Shown here piece after piece: positions 1-8,392 of a DNA stretch of 64,000 nucleotides; the first letter of the stretch is position 1; each line of letters starts with the position of its first letter. The notes beneath the pieces were generated by a model, which was not told where the DNA came from, ran no database searches, and worked only from the letters and a program-made list of their open reading frames with translations. The position numbers and the translations under genes were made by a program. This stretch comes from Bifidobacterium thermophilum DSM 20210. Lineage in GTDB: Bacteria; Actinomycetota; Actinomycetes; Actinomycetales; Bifidobacteriaceae. Location: contig JDUB01000018.1 of assembly GCA_000771265.1 (NCBI GenBank), positions 1 to 64,000 of the forward strand, read 5' to 3'.

Positions 1-35
1 CGGGAAACAGCCGTCAGGGCTGACTGAACCGTCAT

Positions 36-132
36 TGTGTGAGGATTCGCTCGCACAACGGGAGGCGTGGTAGTCGCGCTCTGCCGGATTGGCGGGGTCT
101 CAGGTAGTCGTGTGAGGATTTGCTCGCACAAC
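36..132. repeat. Two-unit 73-bp array of TGTGNGAG inverted repeats
   Basis: Two copies of an inverted repeat, arms TGTGTGAG and CTCGCACA around a 6-7 bp centre, begin at 36 and 109, exactly 73 bp apart. The same arm sequence recurs in the five-unit array at 61418-61738. The units lie just downstream of the minus-strand MscS gene. The array may continue to the left beyond the window. Nothing else is visible in bases 1-152. Confidence 0.7.
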
Positions 133-152
133 CCGGACGGATGCCTTTCAGC

Positions 153-935
153 TCATTCCCCGGTCGCGGCGCGCTGCTCGAGGAACTCCTCGCCGGCCAA
201 CGACCGGACCGCCGCATCTCTCACGGTGGACGCGAAGATGCCGGGCTTGGCGAACACCATGATCTCGCCCTCGACCCCATACGGGGAGAAGCCGGTGAAC
301 TTGACAAGCGGCGGGTTCCCGTCCGCCGCATATTCCGCTGTCGCCTTGCCGACTGTGGCGATCATCCGCATGGAGGCGGAATCGAGGTCGGTTCCTGATT
401 TCAGTGTGAACGGCACGGTGACGCACCCCTCGCTCGCTTCGGTCACGCGCTCGAGCGACGAGGTGTTCAGCACCGAATTGGGGATGACGATTTCATCGCC
501 GCTGCGGGCTTTGACCACCGTGTGCCGCCATGTGATGTCTTTGACTACGCCTGTCGTACCGGCGACGGTGACCAAATCACCGGGCTGAATCACTTTGCCC
601 AGCATCAGCCCGAATCCGCCGATGACATTCGCGATGGTGTCTTTCATACCGAGGGAGATCGCGACGCCTCCAACGCCGAGCGCGGTAATCAGCGTGGTCG
701 GATTGATGCCGAACACCGGTTGCAGCACGATGGTCACGGCAATCACCCAAATCAGGACGCGCGCCAGATTGATGAAAATCGAGGCGCTTGGCACTTGCGA
801 GCGGTTGAGCAGCGTGCGCAGCCCCCGGCTGACGAGTTTTGAGATGATGACCGCGGCGACGATGACGGTCGCCAGCCAGATGAGTTTGCCTGCGTTGGCG
901 CTTAGCCACGCGATGATATATTCGACGATGCTCAT
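153..935 (-). CDS. MscS-family small-conductance mechanosensitive channel
   Basis: Encodes a 260-residue membrane protein of the MscS family, which opens under membrane tension to release solutes after osmotic downshock. Two to three hydrophobic segments occupy the first 100 residues; the last is the Gly/Ala-rich pore helix with the GVGGVAISLGMKD pattern. It is followed by the beta domain (QPGDLVTVAGTTGVVKDI, then IVIPNSVL) and a C-terminal alpha/beta region. This is the minimal MscS size. I chose the ATG at 935 because GAGGGAA precedes it and the hydrophobic N-terminus starts there; the frame stays open upstream without family-like sequence. It is divergent from the DUF2974 gene. Confidence 0.9.
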   Translation of the reverse strand: MSIVEYIIAWLSANAGKLIWLATVIVAAVIISKLVSRGLRTLLNRSQVPSASIFINLARVLIWVIAVTIVLQPVFGINPTTLITALGVGGVAISLGMKDTIANVIGGFGLMLGKVIQPGDLVTVAGTTGVVKDITWRHTVVKARSGDEIVIPNSVLNTSSLERVTEASEGCVTVPFTLKSGTDLDSASMRMIATVGKATAEYAADGNPPLVKFTGFSPYGVEGEIMVFAKPGIFASTVRDAAVRSLAGEEFLEQRAATGE

Positions 936-972
936 ATTCCCTCGATTCCCGGGTTGCCAACGCCGGTGCAGT

Positions 973-1007
973 GCCGATACCGTATCGGATACTGTATTCG
1001 GATACCG
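973..1007. promoter_or_regulatory. Three direct GATAC repeats in a divergent intergenic region
   Basis: The 295-bp gap between the divergent MscS and DUF2974 genes carries three GATAC copies at 976, 988 and 1001, each preceded by CG or CC, 12-13 bp apart. The first is part of the palindrome GATACCGTATC. Such spacing would suit a dimeric regulator, but no regulator can be named from sequence. Confidence 0.35.
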
Positions 1008-1230
1008 CATAAATCCGGCAGAACCAATCCGGCAAATCAGATCCGTTCCGTTCCCGTTCCAGTATCTTGTATCTTGCTCCATCGCGTCGCGACTGTGCGC
1101 CAGTTCGTGGCCGATTCGCACAGAATCAACGAATTGCCGACGATCGTGTTGCGGGCATGGCTCGCAGAACTGGAAGAATCGCCGCCATGCCTTGTCACGG
1201 TGTCGAACGGTTCTCGATTACGATGATGGT

Positions 1231-2628
1231 ATGGGCAACATCGTCGATTATGTGCGCACCGATTTCCGTACCTTCGCCGAGCATCCGTTCTCCGCTGTTG
1301 ATTCCTTGGTGCTCAGCGAGCTGTCGTATATCCGCTTGCCGCTGGTGGTCCCGGTGTTCGGGGCGGCGCGTTCGATTGACACCATCGCGTTGACAGGATT
1401 GTTGCGGGCGGAGGATTTTCCGATGATGTTCGCCGCCGACTCCCAGCAGGTCAACAGCACTCGTCTTGATTTGCTGGTTGCCGTCGCTGAAAGCCCGAGA
1501 TTCCGCGGCTTGCGCGTGGGCGAGTACATCCAGCGCGACGATGTCGACCGTGAGCAGCAGTTCGCCGCGATGACCTTCGACCTTGGTGATTGCACCGGAA
1601 TCCGTGGGTTGTTCGGCCCGGGCGGTCTGTTGTATGTCGCCTTCCGCGGCACCGACGGCACGCTGCTCGGCTGGAAAGAGGATTTCAATATGGCGTTCCG
1701 CTGCCCAGTCCCGTCGCAGGAGTCGGCGGCGAAGTATCTTTCCTCAATTCTTGACCGGTCGGCGGGCGTGCCCGGCGGCGATGCCCCCGCCGTGATGGTG
1801 GGCGGACATTCGAAGGGCGGCAATATGGCGGTGTACGCGTCGGTTCGTATGGCTGCGCGCGATTTGGATGCCATGCAGTGGCTCGCGGATGAATCCGGCG
1901 AATCGCAGTTGCCAATGATTGAGGCAACGTCAATGGCGGGCCGCCGGACATCCGACAAGCAGTTGCGCATCGGTAGCGCCGACCCCGGTGACGCCGGTAA
2001 TATCAGCCGAGGCGTCCAAGACAACCAAAACCTCCCCACTGACAGCACCACCCAACACGTCCAACCCGCCCAACGCAACCGGTATGCCGCGCGTATTTGC
2101 CGGGTGTTCTCCCATGACGGTCCGGGATTCCCCAAGCGGCTCGAATCCGCGGCGTTCGATGCGGTGGCGTCGCGCGTGGACAAAACCGTTCCGCAGTCAT
2201 CGGTCGTCGGCATGCTGATGGATGACGGTCTGCCGCACCGGGTCATCGAAGCCGATGCCGTCGGTATCATGCAGCATCTGGGCATGTCGTGGCAGGTGCA
2301 GGATGGCGAGTTCGTCGCAGCGCCCGGATTGTCGGCGACCGCGATGTTCGCTGGCAGCACGGTCAACGCATGGATGCTCGGTATCGACCCGGCTGACCGT
2401 CGGAAGGTGATCGACGAACTGTATGTGATTTTCTCAACTCCCGGCTACCGCAGTTTCGGCGAGCTTGCTGAGCATTGGACGACAGCGCTCCCGGTGATTA
2501 TCGATGCCGCGCGCAAGACGGACCGTGAGACGCGTCGGCTGGTCGCCGGTGTACTGGCCGCGTTGCCGGCGACGGCTTGGCGCAACTTGCCGCAGGTTCC
2601 GCAACTGGTGATTGATTCGCTGCGTTGA
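1231..2628 (+). CDS. DUF2974 (Mbeg1-like) alpha/beta-hydrolase family protein
   Basis: A 465-residue protein with a lipase-type nucleophile elbow GHSKGG (Ser194), preceded by the oxyanion-hole-like YVAFRGTDGT strand and followed by VFSHDGPGF, all typical of DUF2974 proteins. These resemble alpha/beta-hydrolases but their substrates are unknown. No signal peptide is visible, so it is probably cytosolic. I chose the ATG at 1231 because family similarity begins there (MGNIVDYVRTDFRTF); the longer open frame upstream overlaps the MscS region. About 55 residues encoded near 1920-2085 are Asp/Gln/Thr/Ser-rich and look inserted just before the SHDGPGF motif. Confidence 0.8.
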   Translation: MGNIVDYVRTDFRTFAEHPFSAVDSLVLSELSYIRLPLVVPVFGAARSIDTIALTGLLRAEDFPMMFAADSQQVNSTRLDLLVAVAESPRFRGLRVGEYIQRDDVDREQQFAAMTFDLGDCTGIRGLFGPGGLLYVAFRGTDGTLLGWKEDFNMAFRCPVPSQESAAKYLSSILDRSAGVPGGDAPAVMVGGHSKGGNMAVYASVRMAARDLDAMQWLADESGESQLPMIEATSMAGRRTSDKQLRIGSADPGDAGNISRGVQDNQNLPTDSTTQHVQPAQRNRYAARICRVFSHDGPGFPKRLESAAFDAVASRVDKTVPQSSVVGMLMDDGLPHRVIEADAVGIMQHLGMSWQVQDGEFVAAPGLSATAMFAGSTVNAWMLGIDPADRRKVIDELYVIFSTPGYRSFGELAEHWTTALPVIIDAARKTDRETRRLVAGVLAALPATAWRNLPQVPQLVIDSLR

Positions 2629-2736
2629 CGGTTCGCGATAACGAAACGTTCGTCGCGTCGGCAGCCGAGTCTTGGCAGCTGAGTCCAAGTAGCCAAGTCC
2701 TGACAGTCAAGCCCCGCCGGCCCTGTGAGCCGCCGA

Positions 2737-3378
2737 CTATTGGATGCGCGGCGCGGCGGACGGGTTGAACACCCGCTTCCAATAGCCAAGCATGTCGGTT
2801 TTCGACAGGCTCAGATACATGCTCATCGCCAAGGCGGCGGTATCGTCGTTGAGCAGGTCTTCCGGCTTGATGCGGCCCGACAGTTCCGGCCAGCGCCGCA
2901 GAACGCCAAACATGCCGCCGATGGCGAAGTCGAGCATGAGGTCGGTTTTCAAATCCAGTTGCTGCGGGTCGATTTGCAGGATGCTCATCAGGTTGAGCCG
3001 CGAGAAGTCCCGCAGGGATGCAAGCAGTTCCGCCGAACCGTGCGGCCCGGTGACCAGGGACAGCCGGTCAAGCCGTTCGCGTTGCTCCGGCGACTGCAAA
3101 ACATTGGCGACATTTGTCCGCCAAGCTGTTTCCGGGTCGGTGCCTGACTGCGGCAGCGAAACCGGTGTGTTTCCCACCATGTGCAAGATTGCGGCGTCGG
3201 CGAGTTCGGGCAGGCCGCTGAAATGGTAGTAGAAGGAGTTGCGGTTGACGTCGGCTTCGCGCACGATGTCGGTGACGGTGATCTTCCGGTATTCGCGTGA
3301 TGCGAGGAGGTCCCAGAACGCGTTCTCCATGCGCTCCTTGGCGGGAAGGATTTCCGAGTCTCGGCGTGGCCTTGCCAT
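2737..3378 (-). CDS. TetR/AcrR-family transcriptional regulator
   Basis: A 213-residue regulator. Residues about 20-65 form a TetR helix-turn-helix (KITVTDIVREADVNRNSFYYHF), where NSFYYHF is the family's typical recognition-helix end. The remaining ~150 residues are a divergent ligand-binding domain. I prefer the ATG at 3378 over an upstream one at 3423 because an AAGGAGC ribosome-binding site sits 8 bp before it. It is divergent from a CmpB-like membrane gene 500 bp away, a possible but unproven target. Confidence 0.88.
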   Translation of the reverse strand: MARPRRDSEILPAKERMENAFWDLLASREYRKITVTDIVREADVNRNSFYYHFSGLPELADAAILHMVGNTPVSLPQSGTDPETAWRTNVANVLQSPEQRERLDRLSLVTGPHGSAELLASLRDFSRLNLMSILQIDPQQLDLKTDLMLDFAIGGMFGVLRRWPELSGRIKPEDLLNDDTAALAMSMYLSLSKTDMLGYWKRVFNPSAAPRIQ

Positions 3379-3881
3379 ACGTGCCTGCTCCTTTTCTTGG
3401 GATTGTGGCGTCCGCTGCACCACAGGTCACCATTGTCGCATTATTGATTGACGTTGCCGAAGATGGGCAGGAGAAGGGGGGTGAGAGAGGGGGTGTTGAT
3501 ATCGCGGATATTGGAAGGTTGCGGAATCTTGGTGTCACAATCACCGTCCACCACCAACGACTCGATGCATCTCGGTGGGGCTTTCACCGGGACGACCAGT
3601 AAAACAAGCAAGAAATCGGTTCCGGCACGGATACTTTGTCGCTGATTCGCACGAACTGGTCGAGGAACCCAGGCCTTCGGTGCGGGCTTATGCTCTGGTT
3701 TGGCGATACACCGTGAGATGCCGCGTTTCCTGTATTGTGGATAGCCGGATGTGTCTGGCGTACAGTCATCAGGTGTGTTGTATCGGACAACGCGTCACAA
3801 TGGCATCCGGCACGAATCCGCATTCCGCGATGCTCGCGTTTGAAGGCATCGGCGGATGTGATGAGAAGAAAGGCAGGCGGC
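3379..3881. other. Intergenic region without a recognised gene
   Basis: About 500 bp separate the divergent TetR and CmpB-like genes. Small open frames overlap here on both strands, but none has a credible ribosome-binding site plus recognisable protein. A purine-rich G tract lies near 3470-3495. It presumably holds the promoters of both flanking genes; I could not fix a convincing -35/-10 pair. Confidence 0.4.
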
Positions 3882-4703
3882 ATGCAGGTATTGGAATTCG
3901 TGGAGCGGCTGTTCCTGACATGGGCGTTGTACAGCTGCATTGGCTGGATTTGGGAGACCGGGCTGTCAATCGTCGTGCGCCGTCGTTTCGTCGACAGGGG
4001 TGTTCTGATCGGACCGCTGTGCCCGATTTACGGTTTCGGAGCGCTGCTGGTACTGTTCCTGCTCAACGATGTGACCAATCCCGTCGCGTTGTTCCTCAGC
4101 AGCGGCGTTGTCGCATGTACGTTGGAATACATCTCCTCATACGTCATCGAAAAGCTGCATCATGTCAGATTATGGGATTACAGCAACAAGCCGTTCAATA
4201 TCAACGGCCGCGTATACCTCAACGGCTTCATTGCGTTCGGAGCCGGTGCGACGCTGGTCAAACTCTTCGTGCAACCATGGTTCATGGGGATTGTCCGTCA
4301 GTGGACGCCGCTGGCCTTGCATATAGTATGCGGCGTCATCGCGGTGCTGCTCATCGTGGATGCCTCGCTGACCGCGGCATACTCGTGGAGCTTCGACACC
4401 AAGCTCAAACGCATCAGCGAAGATGTCAATGCGGTGCATGCCGAACAGGTTGCGAATCTTGACGAGAAGGTGGTCACGGCGAGTGAGCGTTTCGAGGAAC
4501 GCAGGCGCGCTGTGCTCGATTCGCATGTGTCGCATACGCTCAATTGGCAACAGCGACGGTTGATGCAGGCGTTCCCCGCCATGCGTTCGGTGCGCGACAA
4601 TGCGATCATTGACCAGCTGCGCGAGAGCATGGAAGGGTTGCGTTCCAGCCGTCGGACGCGCGATACACAGCATGGCAGCGATGAATCGCGCGTCGACAAG
4701 TAA
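3882..4703 (+). CDS. CmpB-like membrane protein (putative ABC-transporter type IV family)
   Basis: A 273-residue protein with four or five hydrophobic segments in the first ~165 residues and a long charged, probably helical C-terminal tail. The N-terminus (SCIGWIWET) and the segments RGVLIGPLCPIYGFGA and LEYISSYVIEKL match the PF06541 'putative ABC-transporter type IV' family, whose function is not established. The ATG at 3882 follows an AGAAAGGCAGG stretch; an in-frame ATG at 3861 is the alternative start. No ATPase partner gene is adjacent, so a transporter role is only a family label. Confidence 0.75.
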   Translation: MQVLEFVERLFLTWALYSCIGWIWETGLSIVVRRRFVDRGVLIGPLCPIYGFGALLVLFLLNDVTNPVALFLSSGVVACTLEYISSYVIEKLHHVRLWDYSNKPFNINGRVYLNGFIAFGAGATLVKLFVQPWFMGIVRQWTPLALHIVCGVIAVLLIVDASLTAAYSWSFDTKLKRISEDVNAVHAEQVANLDEKVVTASERFEERRRAVLDSHVSHTLNWQQRRLMQAFPAMRSVRDNAIIDQLRESMEGLRSSRRTRDTQHGSDESRVDK

Positions 4704-4768
4704 ACCAAGTAACGCTTGCGGGCAGGGTGTCCCGTCGAAACCCCCGTGCAGCGCGAGGCCCAGAGTCG

Positions 4769-6388
4769 TCAGGCTTGCGCGCCGCCCTGTTCACGGCATG
4801 TCTGGCCCAAACGGCGGGACAAGGTGATCGGGTCAAGCAGTTGGTCGAGACGGCCGTCGGGCATGTCGGTGCGCTCGCCGGCGACTTCGCGGACCGTGCG
4901 CCTGGTACGCAACGCCTCTTTGGCGATGGCCGCGGCACGCTCATAGCCGATTTCGCTGTTGAGTGAAGCCGAGATAGACGGCGATTCGGCGGCAAACTGG
5001 CGCCCCTGCTCGAGGTTGACGGTGATGCCGTCCACGCAGTTGAGGCGGAAGGTGCGCATCGCGTTGCCCAGCAGGCGGATGCCTTCGAGCAGCGTATGCA
5101 CGGTGACCGGTTCGAATGCGTTGAGTTGCAGCTGCCCTTCGGCGCACGCCCAGTTGACGGTCGTGTCCATGCCGAACACGGTGAAGCAGCACTGGTCCAC
5201 GCACTCTGGGATCACTGGGTTCACCTTGCCTGGCATAATGCTCGAGCCAGCCTGGCGTGGGGGCACGTTGATGTCGTTGAATCCGCAGCGTGGGCCGGAG
5301 TTGAGCAGACGCAGGTCATCCGCCGCCTTCTTCAGGTGCACGGCGAGGTTTTTCAGCGCGGACGAGGTGTTGACAAACGCGCTCATATCGCTGGTTGCGG
5401 CGATCGGGTCGGGTGCTGCGGTCACCGGATAACCGGTGATTTCACCGAGATGCTCGATTGCGGACTTGCGGAAGCGGATATCCGCGCAGATGCCGGTGCC
5501 GATGGCGGTACCACCCAGGTTCATCACCGCGAGTTCAGGCTCCAGCTTGTCGAGGGATGCCTTGTCGGCCTTGAAATACGAGGCGAAGGCGTGGAATTCC
5601 TGACCGTAGGTCATCGGGACCGCGTCCTGGAGCTGCGTGCGACCGATAGTCACGTCGTTGATGTGCTTGTCGGCGAGCTTGTGGAAGGCGCGGGCGAGCA
5701 GCCGGCATTCCTCAATCATTGGCTTGAGTGCGGTGATCAGGGCGAGGCGGCATGCGGCCGGGTACGTGTCGTTGGTGGATTGCGACTTGTTCACGTGGTC
5801 GTTCGGGTGGATATACCCGTAGTCGCCGCGCTGGTGGCCAGCGAGTTCGAGCGCGCGGTTGGCGATAACCTCGTTCATGTTCATATTCGTCGAGGTGCCG
5901 GCGCCACCCTGGCGTACGTCCACGGGGAACTGGTCGGCGAGCTCGCCGGCTTCGATGTCACGGCATGCCTGCCGGATGAGTTCGGCGCGCATCGGGTCGA
6001 TCAGCCCGAGCTCCTCGTTGGCGTCCACGCAGGCGCGTTTGACTTGTGCATACCCGGCGATGAGTTCCGGATGCCTGCTAATGGGCGTGTCGGAAACAGG
6101 GAAGTTCTGGATGGCGCGCTGCACGTTGATGCCCCAGTATACATTCGCCGGGACCGGCATTTCGCCGAGGGAATCGTGCTCGATGCGCGCGGGGCCGCTG
6201 AACGGCAACGGCATATGGGATACTGTCGCGTCGCGGGGGTCGCGCAGTTGTTCTGTCGCGTCCTCGCTGACCGCCGCTGCGGCGGCTTTCGCGTCGGCGT
6301 CGTAGTCGATGCCTTTCGCGGTCGTGATGTCGCCTGCGGCGGCATCCGTGGTGTCAATGGTGTCGTTGCTGGTAGCTGCTGTATCCAT
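4769..6388 (-). CDS. aspA: Aspartate ammonia-lyase
   Basis: Encodes a 539-residue fumarase/aspartase-superfamily enzyme, best read as aspartase (L-aspartate to fumarate and ammonia). The signature loop GSSIMPGKVNP lies near residue 380, preceded by the LRLLNSGPRCGFNDIN strand; the TNMNMNEVIANRA and SQSTNDTYP active-site segments are also present. The NDIN/GPRCG context favours aspartase over fumarase. The N-terminus carries about 65 extra Ala/Asp/Thr-rich residues before the conserved core. The ATG at 6388 follows GGGTGAAA; a later start nearer the core cannot be excluded. It appears monocistronic. Confidence 0.87.
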   Translation of the reverse strand: MDTAATSNDTIDTTDAAAGDITTAKGIDYDADAKAAAAAVSEDATEQLRDPRDATVSHMPLPFSGPARIEHDSLGEMPVPANVYWGINVQRAIQNFPVSDTPISRHPELIAGYAQVKRACVDANEELGLIDPMRAELIRQACRDIEAGELADQFPVDVRQGGAGTSTNMNMNEVIANRALELAGHQRGDYGYIHPNDHVNKSQSTNDTYPAACRLALITALKPMIEECRLLARAFHKLADKHINDVTIGRTQLQDAVPMTYGQEFHAFASYFKADKASLDKLEPELAVMNLGGTAIGTGICADIRFRKSAIEHLGEITGYPVTAAPDPIAATSDMSAFVNTSSALKNLAVHLKKAADDLRLLNSGPRCGFNDINVPPRQAGSSIMPGKVNPVIPECVDQCCFTVFGMDTTVNWACAEGQLQLNAFEPVTVHTLLEGIRLLGNAMRTFRLNCVDGITVNLEQGRQFAAESPSISASLNSEIGYERAAAIAKEALRTRRTVREVAGERTDMPDGRLDQLLDPITLSRRLGQTCREQGGAQA

Positions 6389-6520
6389 GGTTTCACCCTA
6401 GGCTTTCTTCGTTACCTATGATGCCGCATCGTAACACGACACGCCTGAAGCTGAAACTAGGCGGAAACGTGTCCGGGTGCAGGTGGCCGGTGGGGGTCGA
6501 TGTCGCGCATTTGACGGGAG

Positions 6521-6635
6521 TTACGCGAATCCGGTAGTCAACCTTATGCAAATCCGGAAGTGAGAGTTATGCAGATTCGGTAGTGAAAGTTATGCAAATC
6601 TGGTAGTCAAAGTCATGCAGATCCGGTAGTGGGAG
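6521..6635. repeat. Five tandem 23-bp direct repeats
   Basis: Five near-identical units start at 6521, 6544, 6567, 6590 and 6613, exactly 23 bp apart, with consensus TTATGCARATYCGGTAGTSA plus three bases. They lie between the 5' end of aspA (minus strand, start 6388) and the 3' end of the MFS gene, so they could sit upstream of the aspA promoter. The rest of the 412-bp gap (6389-6800) holds the hairpin at 6705-6768. Confidence 0.85.
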
Positions 6636-6704
6636 GGCAGAAACGTTGGAATATGGCTGATTTCAGATGCAAACGAATCGTTGGAGCAGGTGCTGTAATT
6701 ATGG

Positions 6705-6768
6705 GAATCCGGCTGTCTCATCGAAGCATTCGGACTCCGAAGAGACAGCCGGCCAGACAGCCGGATTC
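6705..6768 (-). terminator. Terminator-like region with two competing hairpins
   Basis: Downstream of the MFS gene on the minus strand, GAATCCGGCTGTCT (6705-6718) can pair with AGACAGCCGGATTC (6755-6768), or CCGGCTGTCTC (6709-6719) can pair with GAGACAGCCGG (6742-6752). The two pairings exclude each other because they share one arm. No strong U-tract follows, so the terminator role is uncertain. Confidence 0.5.
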
Positions 6769-6800
6769 GTGAATCCGCCAAACGGTGGTATTGACGTGCG

Positions 6801-8180
6801 TTATGCCGCGGTTTCGCTTGCGGTAGCCGGATCGCGCTGCAAGATGAGGAGCACGAGCGCCACGGCGAGCAACAGGCCGATCGACAGCACGCCGAGTGAC
6901 GGATTGCCGGTGATTGACGTGGTCGCCGCGACGATGAAGGTGCCGAGAATGCTTGCGGTCTTGCCGAAAATATCGTAGAACCCGTAGTATTCGTTGGCAT
7001 GCGACTTGGGGATGATTTTGCCGTAATATGAACGGCTGAGCGCCTGAATACCGCCTTGGAACATGCCAACCAGAATCGCAAGAATCCAGAATTCCGTGGC
7101 CGAACGCAGGAAGAACGCGGCGAAACAGACAATGCCGAGGTAGGCGATGACCGCTGCCATGATCATCGGCTTGCACCCGAACCGCTTGGCGAGCCGGCCG
7201 TAGGCGATGGCACACGGGAAGGCGACGAATTGTGTGACCAGCAGGGCGAGCACCAGCTGCGTGGAATCGATGCCGAGCTGGGTCCCGTACGAGGTGCTCA
7301 TCGAGATAATCGTGTTGACGGCGTCGATGTAGAAGAAGAACGCGATCATGAACATCCACAGCGGCTTGTTGCGCGAGATCTCGCGGAAGGTGTGGCCCAA
7401 CTCGGCGAAGGTGCCGCGCACGGCGTCGTGCATATAGTCGGCGGTTTCACGGTAATGGGTCTGGTGGTAGCCGCTGATCAGCGGGATTGTGAACGCGGTC
7501 CACCACAGGGCGGTGATGACGAAACTGGCGCGTGTACAGGCCGTGGTGCTCCAGCCGAATGCCGACGGACCGGCGAAAATCAGCGCGATGCAGGCGATGA
7601 ACGGGATGGTGGAGCCGACATATCCCCATCCATAGCCGTGCGAGGAGACTTGGTCCATGCGGTCGTTGGTGGTGGTGTCGATGAGCATGGAATCGTAGAA
7701 GGTGAGCGAACCGTTGAGCCCGATGGTGGCAAGCATGCATACCGCGAGGAACGCAATCCAGCCCAGCGGCAGTGCCATCGCGCAGCAGGCGAGGACGCCG
7801 GTGCCGAAGAAGCCGATGAAGAATCTGATCTTCATGCCCTGCACGTCGGCGATGGAGCCCAGAATCGGCATAAGCAGCGCGATGATGAGGGATGCTATGG
7901 TCTGCATGTACCCCCAAGTGGACACGATGTTGGATTCGCCGGCGGCTTTGAGCAGGGAGTTCGCGTAGATGGGGATGACGGCGGTGGACAGCAGAACGAA
8001 TGCGGAATTGCCGACATCGTAGAGCACCCACTGCTTTTCGCGGTGGTTGAAGTGGTTGGTGTTACCGGTGCCGTCGGTGGTGGCGTTGGTCGGTGCTAGG
8101 GGTGTGATGGGCGCGATGGGTGCGGTCGGCACGGTTGCCGGTTTTGCCGGTCGTTGCGCGGTGTCAAGAATATTGGTCAT
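6801..8180 (-). CDS. MFS transporter, UMF1/Atg22-like
   Basis: A 459-residue membrane protein with about 12 hydrophobic segments. The opening motif KQWVLYDVGNSAFVLLSTAV and the later ALSRSYYGKIIPKSHANEYYGF segment are typical of the UMF1/Atg22-like branch of the major facilitator superfamily. The first ~50 residues are a Pro/Thr/Ala-rich cytoplasmic tail. The ATG at 8180 follows GGGAG; an upstream ATG at 8261 is less likely. A PfkB-family gene lies upstream on the same strand with a 212-bp gap, suggesting uptake of a sugar or nucleoside, but the substrate cannot be read from the sequence. Confidence 0.85.
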   Translation of the reverse strand: MTNILDTAQRPAKPATVPTAPIAPITPLAPTNATTDGTGNTNHFNHREKQWVLYDVGNSAFVLLSTAVIPIYANSLLKAAGESNIVSTWGYMQTIASLIIALLMPILGSIADVQGMKIRFFIGFFGTGVLACCAMALPLGWIAFLAVCMLATIGLNGSLTFYDSMLIDTTTNDRMDQVSSHGYGWGYVGSTIPFIACIALIFAGPSAFGWSTTACTRASFVITALWWTAFTIPLISGYHQTHYRETADYMHDAVRGTFAELGHTFREISRNKPLWMFMIAFFFYIDAVNTIISMSTSYGTQLGIDSTQLVLALLVTQFVAFPCAIAYGRLAKRFGCKPMIMAAVIAYLGIVCFAAFFLRSATEFWILAILVGMFQGGIQALSRSYYGKIIPKSHANEYYGFYDIFGKTASILGTFIVAATTSITGNPSLGVLSIGLLLAVALVLLILQRDPATASETAA

Positions 8181-8210
8181 GGGGACTCCCGTCTGTCTAC
8201 CAGAAGGGTA

Positions 8211-8224
8211 TGTTTGCGCAAACA
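8211..8224. promoter_or_regulatory. Perfect 14-bp palindrome upstream of the MFS gene
   Basis: TGTTTGCGCAAACA is a perfect palindrome 31 bp upstream of the MFS start codon, where a LacI- or TetR-type repressor operator would be expected. The cognate regulator is not evident nearby. Confidence 0.45.
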
Positions 8225-8392
8225 ACAGACGGGGTGAATCAGATGAACTGCCCATGAACACTGGGTGATTTTCTCGGGGCCGGTGATGGGAGTGACCGGT
8301 GGTGGGAGATGGCTGGTCAGAGGGGACACCGGTGACGGAAGGCGCCAGGGTTTGCGGCGTCTGTCGTCACCGGTACTGCCGTGAAACCGCCG

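Noticed and set aside
5096..6421. 441-residue open frame on the plus strand
   Set aside because: Antisense to aspA over its whole length; no recognisable domain.
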